A stretch of DNA of 64,000 bases from Secundilactobacillus silagei JCM 19001 (GTDB lineage: Bacteria; Bacillota; Bacilli; Lactobacillales; Lactobacillaceae), in the NCBI RefSeq assembly GCF_002217945.1, contig NZ_BCMG01000008.1:1-64000 (forward strand), read 5' to 3'. Of the stretch, positions 43,705 to 51,285 are shown piece after piece. A program made the translations under genes and the position numbers. Numbering within the stretch: position 1 is the stretch's first letter; each line of letters opens with the position of its first letter. Under the pieces are notes generated by a model. That model saw only the letters and a list, made by a program, of their open reading frames with translations. It was not told the origin of the DNA and made no database searches.

Positions 43705-44139
43705 ATGAATTTAGGAACCGATAACGAATTGGTAGAGCAGCTCTTTCAAGTGACCCGTGAAGAGAAAAAATTTATTCAACGCGAATTAAAACAGTATGGC
43801 CTCAATGTTTTGCAGGCGCAGGCATTGAATTTTATCGCTAATAATCCGGGATCGATTCAAAAAGAACTCTCACGCTATCTCGGTAAACAAGAAGCCTCAA
43901 CGACCAATATCTTGAAGGTTCTCGAAACGCAGCAGCTGGTTATCCGGCGCGTTGCGGCTGATAATGAACGGCGCAAGAAGTTGTATTTATCCCCTGCTGG
44001 TCAAGAGTTAGTCCAGTCTGTCCATAACGTGTTCATTGAGTTAGAGCAACGGGTCAGCGCACCGCTAGATGATGAGGAGAAGCAGGCTATGCTAGTACTG
44101 CTACATCGAATTAATCGGCAGGCTAATTTTAACCATTAA
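43705..44139 (+). CDS. MarR family transcriptional regulator
   Basis: A 144-residue MarR protein: 'LNVLQAQALNFIANNPGSIQKELSRYLGKQEASTTNILKVLETQQLVIRRVAADNERRKK' is the winged helix. The ATG at 43705 follows GGAGG; a longer frame eight codons upstream is rejected. It is divergent from the DUF2316-SnoaL operon and likely represses it through the palindrome at 43580-43593. Confidence 0.87.
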   Translation: MNLGTDNELVEQLFQVTREEKKFIQRELKQYGLNVLQAQALNFIANNPGSIQKELSRYLGKQEASTTNILKVLETQQLVIRRVAADNERRKKLYLSPAGQELVQSVHNVFIELEQRVSAPLDDEEKQAMLVLLHRINRQANFNH

Positions 44140-44148
44140 TCCGGATTT

Positions 44149-44194
44149 AAAAAATTCACCACTTTAAAGTTTTTTAAAGTGGTGAATTTTTTAA
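44149..44194. terminator. Bidirectional terminator
   Basis: AAATTCACCACTTTAAA pairs with TTTAAAGTGGTGAATTT across a short T-rich loop. Confidence 0.85.
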
Positions 44195-44214
44195 TATTCG
44201 GGCTATAAAAGCCT

Positions 44215-44754
44215 CTACCGTCGCTTATAAACGCAATCCAACATACCATTATCAGACGTAGAAGTAACCAAACGCAACGGTATCTGCTGGGACTGTCCTT
44301 CAAATAAGCGAACGCCAGCTCCCAGTAAAATTGGTATAATCGTCAGGTGATACTCATCAATCAAGTCCGTAGCAATTAATGGTCTCCCGATACTTGCACC
44401 ACCCATAATCCAAATTGCTTTGCCGGTTTGCTGACGCAGCTGCTTGATCAATTCAGTGACAGGTTGCGACACAGCCATCACATTGTCATCGGCTGATAGT
44501 TGCTTATGAGTTAAGACATAGCTTTTCAATCCGGTATACGGCCATGCGCCTGGTGCCAATTCAGTAACAACCTGATGATAGGTCGTATATCCCATCACAA
44601 CGCTATCAACAGTGGCTACAAAAGCACCATAACCGCCGTTGTTCTGGCTTTCTATCGATATATCTTGACCACTCAGCCAGCTAACGCCACCCCGTTTATC
44701 AGCAATGTAACCATCTAGACTCATCGCGATGTATAAGACTACTTTGCGCATCAT
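44215..44754 (-). CDS. Dihydrofolate reductase-like RibD C-terminal domain protein (YyaP/YwjB type)
   Basis: A 179-residue protein of the RibD_C/DHFR-like fold: 'VVLYIAMSLDGYIADKRGGVSWL' at the start, 'VMGYTTYHQV' and 'IWIMGGASIGRPLIATDLIDEYHLTIIPILLGAGVRLFEG' later. It binds NADPH in relatives, but no substrate is established. It is downstream of a LacA/Maa acetyltransferase gene on the same strand (24 bases). Two adjacent ATGs follow AGGAGGG, and either could be the start. Confidence 0.86.
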   Translation of the reverse strand: MMRKVVLYIAMSLDGYIADKRGGVSWLSGQDISIESQNNGGYGAFVATVDSVVMGYTTYHQVVTELAPGAWPYTGLKSYVLTHKQLSADDNVMAVSQPVTELIKQLRQQTGKAIWIMGGASIGRPLIATDLIDEYHLTIIPILLGAGVRLFEGQSQQIPLRLVTSTSDNGMLDCVYKRR

Positions 44755-44778
44755 TCATCCCTCCTGATAATATGCCAG

Positions 44779-45402
44779 TTATACTTTATTTTCGGAAATC
44801 AATCTACCGTGATCATAATAGGTCTCGTCATCAGCAGTAATCTTCCTCACTACCTTGGCGGGCGTGCCCATCGCAATCACGTTAGTGGGAATATCTTTGG
44901 TAACCAATGACCCCGCACCAATAATCGAATTATCCCCAACGTGGACCCCCTGTAGCACGGTCACGTTGGCAGCCAGCCACACGTTTTTACCTATATGAAC
45001 GGGTCGATTACAACCATATCCTTCAGCCCGTAAAGTCGGTGATACTGGATGCGAAGCCGCGATGATGGTCACGTTAGGCGCAATCATGGTACCATCACCA
45101 ATATAAATCTGCGCATCATCCACAAATGTACAGTTAAAATTAACGTAGACCTTTTCGCCCAAGTGGACATGATGGCCACCCCACATTGCGTAATAAGGTG
45201 CCTGAATATAGGCCTTATCACCGACTTCAGCAAATAACTGTTTTAAGATCTGTTGTTTTTTCTGCTCTGCAGCTTTCGTATAGCCCAGCTGATTGTAAGT
45301 TTCCATCTGCTGTAAATACTCCTGATAGCGTGGATCACTATCGGAACCATCCTGGACACGATATAATTTTCCAGAATTCAAAATCTTTTCAAAATCGGTC
45401 AT
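44779..45402 (-). CDS. Sugar O-acetyltransferase (Maa/LacA type, left-handed beta-helix)
   Basis: A 207-residue hexapeptide-repeat acetyltransferase: an N-terminal maltose-acetyltransferase helix region ('DPRYQEYLQQMETYNQLG'), then 'NFNCTFVDDAQIYIGDGTMIAPNVTIIAASHPV' with the catalytic His in AASHP, and 'GKNVWLAANVTVLQGVHVGDNSIIGAGSLVTKDIPTNVIAMGTPAKVVR'. It acetylates sugars or galactosides with acetyl-CoA. The ATG follows TGGAGGG. It is the first gene of a two-gene leftward unit. Confidence 0.9.
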   Translation of the reverse strand: MTDFEKILNSGKLYRVQDGSDSDPRYQEYLQQMETYNQLGYTKAAEQKKQQILKQLFAEVGDKAYIQAPYYAMWGGHHVHLGEKVYVNFNCTFVDDAQIYIGDGTMIAPNVTIIAASHPVSPTLRAEGYGCNRPVHIGKNVWLAANVTVLQGVHVGDNSIIGAGSLVTKDIPTNVIAMGTPAKVVRKITADDETYYDHGRLISENKV

Positions 45403-45542
45403 GTTTTTCCCTCCATAAATAATCTATACTACTGCTTGCGTAACAGATCAAACTACGGTTATTCTTCCCCATTTTACCAACCACGAGCAGGAATTACTTT
45501 GAAAAATAGCTAGTGCCCCAAAAAGAATAAATACGATTTCTC

Positions 45543-45577
45543 TTGACATTTATGAATCGAAACGGTATCGTATCGTA
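45543..45577 (+). promoter_or_regulatory. tetR promoter with GTATCGTATCGTA operator
   Basis: TTGACA (45543-45548), 17 bases, TATCGT (45566-45571). The operator-like 13-mer GTATCGTATCGTA (45565-45577) covers the -10 and is found again, exactly inverted, at 46181-46193 in front of the SDR gene. Confidence 0.75.
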
Positions 45578-45596
45578 TTGAAAGGTGGGATGCGGT

Positions 45597-46163
45597 ATGA
45601 CCCAGAATATTGGTCGACCACGCAGCAAAAACGTCGACAGCAAAATTATTAAAGCAACCAAACAACTGCTAGCCCACACCAGTCCCGACGCGTTAACGAT
45701 CGAGGCGATCGCCAAACAGGCAGGTGTCGGTAAAGCATCGATTTATCGGCGCTACAAAAACAAAAATGACATCGTGTTAGCGGCGCTGTCTGAGATTAAG
45801 TCAATCGATTTGAGCGGGCTTGACCTCTCGGCGTCGGCGCCAGCTATTTTCTACGAGATTGCAGAGCGGTTCCTCACCGCTTATAACAATCCCGCCGGCC
45901 GTCAGGCAATCATGACCATCGTCAACACGACGGCCTCTGGGGATCAGCTTTCAAGCGTTCACGCTATGAATGAAACCCAGGAGCTGACTCAGCTCATCCA
46001 ACAGTTGCAAGCACAAGCCAAGCTTCCGCAGATACTAGACCCTAACGTGACTGCAGAGACCTTGATCAGCATCTTCATGGGCCAATTTCTGTTGGTACCA
46101 CAATCTCAAGTCGCCGCATCACTGCGACCAATTTTGGAACAATTATTCTCGACCTGGGAATAA
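45597..46163 (+). CDS. TetR family transcriptional regulator
   Basis: A 188-residue TetR protein: 'GRPRSKNVDSKIIKATKQLLAHTSPDALTIEAIAKQAGVGKASIYRRYKNKNDIVLAAL' is the DNA-binding domain and is unusually conserved in form (AcrR/TetR_C_16-like). The ATG at 45597 follows AGGTGGG; an ATG four codons upstream is also possible. It precedes an SDR gene by 58 bases, and the same 13-mer lies in both promoters, so it should control both. GC at third positions is higher than in neighbouring genes. Confidence 0.87.
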   Translation: MTQNIGRPRSKNVDSKIIKATKQLLAHTSPDALTIEAIAKQAGVGKASIYRRYKNKNDIVLAALSEIKSIDLSGLDLSASAPAIFYEIAERFLTAYNNPAGRQAIMTIVNTTASGDQLSSVHAMNETQELTQLIQQLQAQAKLPQILDPNVTAETLISIFMGQFLLVPQSQVAASLRPILEQLFSTWE

Positions 46164-46180
46164 TTTTATTTTTAATTAAT

Positions 46181-46193
46181 TACGATACGATAC
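46181..46193. promoter_or_regulatory. Second copy of the TetR operator (TACGATACGATAC)
   Basis: The exact reverse complement of 45565-45577, placed 28 bases before the SDR start, between its gene and the end of tetR. Confidence 0.75.
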
Positions 46194-46221
46194 AGACTCG
46201 TTTATCAAAAGGAGAAAACAC

Positions 46222-46950
46222 ATGACTAAAACAGTATTGATTTCTGGCGCAAACAAAGGTATCGGGTATGAAACCGCCAAGCAGCTCGGAGCAAAAGGCT
46301 GGTTTGTTCTGGTTGGCGCACGCAACGAAGACCGCGGACAGACGGCGGTGCAGCACCTTCAAGAACAAGGCATCCGCGCCGAATGGATCAAACTTGATCT
46401 AAACGACCTGGCAACTATCCATCAAGCCGCTGAGTTCATTCAACAAAACCACCCTGATTTGCAGGCTGTGATCAACAACGCCGGCATCCCCGGCGACATG
46501 AACAAGTGCCCACTCGATTTCACCGTTGAAGAACTCCAAGCCGTAACCAGCGTCAACTTCCTCGGCAACTTCGAAATGATCAAAGCCTTCACCCCAATCC
46601 TCGCCAAAAACTACGGTCGTATCGTTAATCTGACTGTCCCCAGCGTTCCAAGCGGCTACTTCCACCCCTTCGCCTACCTGACAAGCAAGTCGACTTTGAA
46701 CATGATGATCAAGTTAGTCGGCCGCGACTACAAGCAAACGCACACGAATGTCGACATCATGGGCATTGCGCCAGGCGGCATCACCACCGATCTCAACGGT
46801 CACATGAAAAATCCCCTGATGCGCACAGTTAAACAAGGCGCCCACTCAGTCGTTCAGGTGGTGACGGACAAGCGCCATCATCAAGGAAAAATTGTGCTGC
46901 GCTTTGGCATTGGGAACTTACTGACCAACATGCTTTTCAAAAAAAACTAG
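46222..46950 (+). CDS. Short-chain dehydrogenase/reductase
   Basis: A 242-residue SDR: SGANKGIG cofactor loop, 'AVINNAGIPGDMNKCPLDFTVEELQAVTSVNFLG', and an active-site Tyr/Lys in YLTSKS. It ends with a hydrophobic 'GNLLTNMLFKKN' tail. The ATG follows AAAGGAG. Third codon positions are rich in C and G (for example runs of CTC, AAC, GGC codons), unlike the AT-leaning neighbours, so the TetR-SDR pair may have come from a higher-GC lactobacillus. The likely substrate is a small carbonyl compound. Confidence 0.86.
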   Translation: MTKTVLISGANKGIGYETAKQLGAKGWFVLVGARNEDRGQTAVQHLQEQGIRAEWIKLDLNDLATIHQAAEFIQQNHPDLQAVINNAGIPGDMNKCPLDFTVEELQAVTSVNFLGNFEMIKAFTPILAKNYGRIVNLTVPSVPSGYFHPFAYLTSKSTLNMMIKLVGRDYKQTHTNVDIMGIAPGGITTDLNGHMKNPLMRTVKQGAHSVVQVVTDKRHHQGKIVLRFGIGNLLTNMLFKKN

Positions 46951-46991
46951 TACATGCCTGCCTTGTCGCAAATAGCGACGTATTGTTCACC

Positions 46992-47018
46992 TTACGTCAC
47001 TTTTCTTTCGTGACGTAA
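46992..47018. repeat. Perfect 9-bp hairpin between SDR and rlmH
   Basis: TTACGTCAC and GTGACGTAA flank a nine-base loop. No T-run follows on either strand, so I do not call it a classical terminator. It separates convergent genes. Confidence 0.5.
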
Positions 47019-47029
47019 AAGTATCCGCA

Positions 47030-47509
47030 TTACTTATGATACGGGCTCCCCTCATTGATCATAAACGCCCGGTAGATCTGTTCGGACAATACTAACCGCA
47101 TCAACTGATGAGGCAACGTAAAGCGGCCAAATGAGATCTGGGTATCAGCCCGTTTCAAAACTTCTGGTGCTAACCCTAACGATCCGCCAATCACAAACGT
47201 GATATCAGAGTGACCATAGGTGGTCAGGTCCTTGATTTCCTTCGCAAATTCTTCCGATGAGCGTTCTTTTCCTAAAATAGCTAACGCATAGACGTATTCC
47301 CGGTCTTTGATCTTCGAAAGAATGCGTTGCCCCTCTTTTTGCATCACCTGATCCATCTCAGCGTTACTTAAACTTTCTGGTGCTTTTTCGTCGGGAACTT
47401 CTACGATTTGGAATTTACAGAACCGCGATAACCGCTTAGCGTATTCTGCGATGCCCTGTTTAAAATATTTCTCCTTTAATTTACCCACTACAACCAGTTT
47501 AATGTTCAT
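47030..47509 (-). CDS. rlmH: 23S rRNA pseudouridine-1915 N3-methyltransferase RlmH
   Basis: A 159-residue SPOUT methyltransferase, full length. It has the family start '[30 protein letters not shown]', '[18 protein letters not shown]' as the SAM-binding knot and the conserved end '[28 protein letters not shown]'. It methylates pseudouridine at position 1915 in helix 69 of 23S rRNA. The ATG follows AAAGAGGA. In staphylococci the 3' end of this gene is the SCC attachment site, but no integrated element is seen here. The upstream region holds the DnaA-box cluster. Confidence 0.95.
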   Translation of the reverse strand: MNIKLVVVGKLKEKYFKQGIAEYAKRLSRFCKFQIVEVPDEKAPESLSNAEMDQVMQKEGQRILSKIKDREYVYALAILGKERSSEEFAKEIKDLTTYGHSDITFVIGGSLGLAPEVLKRADTQISFGRFTLPHQLMRLVLSEQIYRAFMINEGSPYHK

Positions 47510-47529
47510 AACTTTTTCCTCTTTTTAAG

Positions 47530-47909
47530 TTGTCCACAAAGTTATCCACAGGCTATGTCACCTAATTTATTTTTCTTTGTAGCCAAATTTTTATTGGTTA
47601 TTACTAAATATTCATTTTCATTGAATACGACTTTCCAGCTCTTATTGTACCAATGTAAACGCCGTCATACCAACGTTTTATTAAAAATAAGTTAGACTAG
47701 TTTTCTAGTTATCCACAGGCTGTTCATAGTTTTCAAGACACGCCTGGAAGAATTCAGCTATCACGGCATTTCGACAAGCTTAAATCTTATCCACAAAGTT
47801 ATCCACAGGTTCATAAAAATTAATTGAACTCCGAATTTTCCACAGCTAAAACGCTTTCGTTATTCGACTGCTATATCCAGTCATGCCCATAAAACTGGTT
47901 TTATCCACC
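47530..47909 (+). other. DnaA-box cluster between rlmH and htrA
   Basis: In a 495-base region without genes there are four perfect DnaA boxes TTATCCACA, all on the + strand: 47542-47550, 47709-47717, 47787-47795 and 47799-47807. Three near matches follow the same direction: TTGTCCACA (47530-47538), TTTTCCACA (47836-47844) and TTATCCACC (47901-47909). Two pairs have the same 12-base spacing. No dnaA, dnaN or AT-rich unwinding element with them is seen, so this is a DnaA-binding cluster rather than oriC itself. Confidence 0.85.
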
Positions 47910-47948
47910 TGTTCATAACTCGAACATTCGTCTTTTTCAACAAAAATG

Positions 47949-47986
47949 AAAAGGCTGGCATCTGATTGCTCAGATGCCAGCCTTTT
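47949..47986 (-). terminator. Terminator of htrA
   Basis: A perfect 17-bp stem, AAAAGGCTGGCATCTGA with its complement and a four-base loop. Reading leftward it ends in TTTTCATTTTTG. Confidence 0.9.
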
Positions 47987-48004
47987 ATTTGATATGCATG
48001 TTAT

Positions 48005-49264
48005 TTATCGATTCAATTGTGACGTTGTTTCTGTCAATTTAACCTTAGTCGTCTTTTGACTGCCATTGTGGTAATACGTCAGAGTGACCGTATCATTGAC
48101 CTTGTACTTGTATAACAGATCTCTCAACGTTGAATTCGTACTGATCTTCTTGCCGTCCAAAGCGGTGATCACATCATACTTCTTAATCCCGCTGCGACCT
48201 GCTGGTGTTGTTGCACTTGGTGTCTCCATGACAACAACCCCGTTTTCAACGCTAGCTGGTAATTTCAAGATCGACTTTTGCTGGGCCTTGGAAATTTCGG
48301 ACAAATCAACGTACTTAATGCCTAGCGCTGGCCGCACGATCTTACCATTCTTGATCAGTTGATTGATCACGGAAACGACTTCGTTACTTGGAATGGCAAA
48401 ACCCATCCCTTCAACGCTCGTCCCGGAATTATCACTCGCCAGTTTCATGGAATTGATCCCCACGACTTGGCCGGCTAAGTTGATCAGCGGGCCACCAGAG
48501 TTACCGGGGTTGATCGCGGCATCCGTTTGAATAACCGTTGCGTTCCCCGTCTGCTGATTGGTAGCTTCATCCGTAGTGGCAACCGTCCGTTTTTTAGCTG
48601 AAATAATCCCTTCAGTCAGCGACGTTGCGTACTGCGAGCCCAATGGCGAGCCAATGGCAAGCGCCGTTTCACCAACTTTGATGTTATCGGAGTTCCCAAA
48701 GGTGGCCACCTTCGAAACATCGGCACTGTTAACCTTCAACACAGCAAGGTCAGTCACCGCATCTTTACCTACTAATTTGGCATCGATCTTCTTACTATTG
48801 CTCAAAATGACTTCCAGAGCGTTAGAACCGGCAACCACGTGATTATTCGTGACGATATAAGCACTGTTACCAGCCTTCTTATAAACGACACCTGAGCCTT
48901 CTGAACTGGCCTGCAAACTACCATTAGAAGAGCTGCCGTTAGACTGATTACCGCCTAAGATACCATTCAAACTATTGGAGGACTGGTTCTCCTTCTTCAG
49001 GTTGATGACCGATACCACTGAATTTTTAACGTTTGAAAAGGCTGTCGAAGCTTGTGAACTAACATTGACCTTCATATTACTGGTTGAAGCTGTCCCAGAT
49101 TTATTGGAACCGGCTGGAACCGAACTGGTATCGCGATTACTGATGTAAGTTGCCCCACCATATGCAATACCGCCACCTAGTAAACCGGCAACTAAGGCTG
49201 TTACGGCAACTTTGATCAGCAGGCCGCGATTATTATTAGATCCTGGTTTTTGTTGATTATCCAT
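48005..49264 (-). CDS. htrA: Membrane-anchored serine protease HtrA (DegP family)
   Basis: 419 residues. A short cytoplasmic N-terminus is followed by one membrane segment (about 15-40) and a Ser/Asn/Gly-rich linker. The trypsin-like domain carries the triad His142 (TNNHVV), Asp172 (TDLAVL) and Ser256 (GNSGGPL), and one PDZ domain lies at about 305-405. It degrades misfolded and secreted proteins at the cell surface. The gene lies just downstream of walJ, as in many Lactobacillales. The ATG lacks a close Shine-Dalgarno site; see the hairpin at 49262-49292. Confidence 0.95.
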   Translation of the reverse strand: MDNQQKPGSNNNRGLLIKVAVTALVAGLLGGGIAYGGATYISNRDTSSVPAGSNKSGTASTSNMKVNVSSQASTAFSNVKNSVVSVINLKKENQSSNSLNGILGGNQSNGSSSNGSLQASSEGSGVVYKKAGNSAYIVTNNHVVAGSNALEVILSNSKKIDAKLVGKDAVTDLAVLKVNSADVSKVATFGNSDNIKVGETALAIGSPLGSQYATSLTEGIISAKKRTVATTDEATNQQTGNATVIQTDAAINPGNSGGPLINLAGQVVGINSMKLASDNSGTSVEGMGFAIPSNEVVSVINQLIKNGKIVRPALGIKYVDLSEISKAQQKSILKLPASVENGVVVMETPSATTPAGRSGIKKYDVITALDGKKISTNSTLRDLLYKYKVNDTVTLTYYHNGSQKTTKVKLTETTSQLNR

Positions 49265-49292
49265 ACTCCGCGCGAATCGCGCTTCCCTCCTT
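49262..49292 (-). promoter_or_regulatory. htrA ribosome site with hairpin spacer
   Basis: A strong AAGGAGGG (49292-49285) lies 20 bases before the ATG, too far for normal use. Between them, GCGCG (49282-49278) and CGCGC (49274-49270) form a 5-bp all-GC hairpin with a 3-base loop. Folding it leaves an effective spacing of seven bases. Confidence 0.6.
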
Positions 49293-49465
49293 GTATGTCA
49301 TCACAATTTAGTTCAAGTGATGAACGCCGTTATTTAGGGCATGATACCGCCCCATAAACTGACTCAATTAACATACTCATGAATCTATTTTACCCATGAT
49401 GTGTGAAATTTGTTTGAAGCTTTCCTCGAGAAAAGGATAAATTTTGCTAAAAAAATTTAAAAGAA

Positions 49466-50275
49466 TCAGAGCGTGACTAAACCACTAGCCTTTTCTGGAT
49501 CCGTATCCAAAATTTTAAAATCGTGGTTAACGCCGAAATCATGGTCTTCCATAATCGAAGCAACGGTCAGATGGGCTAACGACTTCATGTTGTTTTCCTG
49601 ACTTAAGTGCCCCAAAAAGATTCGTTTGGTGTGATTGCCTAAAACGTCCATCATCACGTCCGCGCCGTCTTCATTGCTTAAATGACCGGTGTCACTCAAG
49701 ATACGCTGCTTCAAAGGCCAAGAGTAGCTCCCCATCCGCAGCATCTCAACATCGTGGTTGCACTCCATCAAGTAGGCATCGGCATTCTTAATGACACCCT
49801 CGACATGGTCCGAAACGTAACCGGTGTCCGTGAGTACTACAAAACTCTTACCACCGCTGTGAACGGCATAGAATTGCGGCTCAGCAGCATCGTGGGAGAC
49901 CGTAAAGGATTCCACGTCTAGATCGCCCATGCTAAGAACGGAATCTGGTGCGATGATGTTTTTTTGTTCCATTGGGATCTTACCCACTTTACTGGCCATG
50001 GCATCCCAAGTCCCCTGGTTCGCGTAAACATCCATGCCGTAACGCCGAGCCAAGACACCCACGCCCTTACGATGATCTGAATGTTCATGAGTTACGAACA
50101 GGGAATCAACATCGCTCAGATCTCGGCCGATGGATTGCATGAGATTCTCAATTTTTTTGCCACTTAAACCGGCATCGATCAGGATCTTGTGATCAGCCGT
50201 TTCGACATAGGTACAGTTACCCGTACTGCCGCTGGCTAGAACACTGATCTTTAAGCCGTCATTTTGCTCTTGCAT
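49466..50275 (-). CDS. walJ: Metallo-beta-lactamase fold protein WalJ (YycJ)
   Basis: A 269-residue metallo-beta-lactamase fold protein: metal motif THEHSDH (about 60-66), 'ISVLASGSTGNCTYVETADHKILIDAGLS' at the start, 'VLTDTGYVSD' and 'LSNEDGADVMMD' with 'IFLGHLSQENN' later. YycJ/WalJ lies in the walRK operon in most Firmicutes and links cell-wall and DNA-replication processes; it has been reported as an exonuclease. Here it follows yycI after 163 bases that contain a terminator. Confidence 0.9.
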   Translation of the reverse strand: MQEQNDGLKISVLASGSTGNCTYVETADHKILIDAGLSGKKIENLMQSIGRDLSDVDSLFVTHEHSDHRKGVGVLARRYGMDVYANQGTWDAMASKVGKIPMEQKNIIAPDSVLSMGDLDVESFTVSHDAAEPQFYAVHSGGKSFVVLTDTGYVSDHVEGVIKNADAYLMECNHDVEMLRMGSYSWPLKQRILSDTGHLSNEDGADVMMDVLGNHTKRIFLGHLSQENNMKSLAHLTVASIMEDHDFGVNHDFKILDTDPEKASGLVTL

Positions 50276-50298
50276 AAACTGCCCAACTTCCTTTTTTT

Positions 50299-50338
50299 AA
50301 AGACAAAAGACCCCGCCAACATGGTCATTGGTAGGGTC
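50299..50338 (-). terminator. Terminator between yycI and walJ
   Basis: Reading leftward, GACCC/GGGTC and CCAA/TTGG form a stem with a small internal loop, then TTTTGTCTTT. It would limit read-through from walRKHI into walJ-htrA. Confidence 0.7.
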
Positions 50339-50438
50339 GTGAATAATGGTCCATACTCACTTTTCAATGATTGTTCGTCGTTACTATTACAACGCATTTC
50401 ACAGCGAAACGCAATCATTAAATACTACTTATAAGTAA

Positions 50439-51269
50439 TTATGTGAGGGTGAAAATTTCTGAATTTGCATTGCTAGTTTGATTATTATCACCGGTCTTAA
50501 TGACTTCACCCGTGTACGCATTCACCCGTTTTAAAATCATCGACGAGGAATTATTCAGCTTCACTGCAAATACCCAGGTCGGTAAGAAAACGTACTGCCC
50601 ACGCGCCGTTAATAGCCGCGTATAAGCCAAGTGAACCCAGGAAACTTTGGCGCCGTTAGGAATTTCATTGTACTGGTATAACCAGGTCAACGCCCGTTCT
50701 TCACTGATTGTCTTGGCCTCTTCCTTCAAGATCTTAACGTCTGACAGGTAATTTTGGCTGTAGCCAACTACTCGATGCTGACTGTTCAAATCAAAACGAA
50801 TCTGACCAAAATGCGAATAGACCGGCATTTGAGCAACGTGCTGGACGTAAATCACTTCACTATTACTCGACAGCTGCTTACTGTAACTATACTGCTTACC
50901 TTCAGCAATCAGTCCCGAATTCGTGATAATTTTATCCAGGGTTTGTTTCGCTGAATCATTGGTCAGCTTAATGGGTGTTTTGAATTCACTGACCAATTCG
51001 TCACCGTTAAACCGGATATTTTGCTCCTGTAATTTAGGGGCATCCTGCCGCAGAGTATCACCGTTATTTCCTGAGAAATAATAACCTTCATGTTTTTGGG
51101 TAGTCGGTGTACTAAACGTAATTTGATCCTTATGCATCTCTTCTAAGATATTATTATTGCCAGAAGCGGTAGAATCACCGACATTACTGTGATTAAACAT
51201 CATAAACAAGAGCACATCCATTGCAATAAAAATCACTAAGAAAATTAACTGAATTCGTTTAAAATTCAC
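50439..51269 (-). CDS. yycI: Two-component system regulatory protein YycI
   Basis: A 276-residue membrane-anchored protein with one N-terminal transmembrane helix ('IQLIFLVIFIAMDVLLFMMF') and an extracellular domain. The end 'YVFLPTWVFAVKL...LKRVNAYTGEVIKTG' is the usual YycI fold. YycI and YycH interact with WalK and modulate its activity. The start is GTG behind GGGAGGT. It is the fourth gene of the wal operon, 16 bases after yycH. Confidence 0.92.
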   Translation of the reverse strand: MNFKRIQLIFLVIFIAMDVLLFMMFNHSNVGDSTASGNNNILEEMHKDQITFSTPTTQKHEGYYFSGNNGDTLRQDAPKLQEQNIRFNGDELVSEFKTPIKLTNDSAKQTLDKIITNSGLIAEGKQYSYSKQLSSNSEVIYVQHVAQMPVYSHFGQIRFDLNSQHRVVGYSQNYLSDVKILKEEAKTISEERALTWLYQYNEIPNGAKVSWVHLAYTRLLTARGQYVFLPTWVFAVKLNNSSSMILKRVNAYTGEVIKTGDNNQTSNANSEIFTLT

Positions 51270-51285
51270 GTCCGGCTACCTCCCT

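Noticed and set aside
46992-47018. A terminator between the SDR gene and rlmH
   Set aside because: The 9-bp stem is perfect but no T-run follows on either strand.
47030-47509. An SCC-like element at the rlmH 3' end
   Set aside because: The 3' end of rlmH is intact and is followed at once by the SDR gene. No recombinase or repeated attachment site was seen.
47510-48004. The DnaA-box cluster as the chromosomal origin
   Set aside because: No dnaA or dnaN gene is adjacent and no clear unwinding element is visible. The gene order (wal operon, rlmH) is known to lie some tens of kb from oriC.
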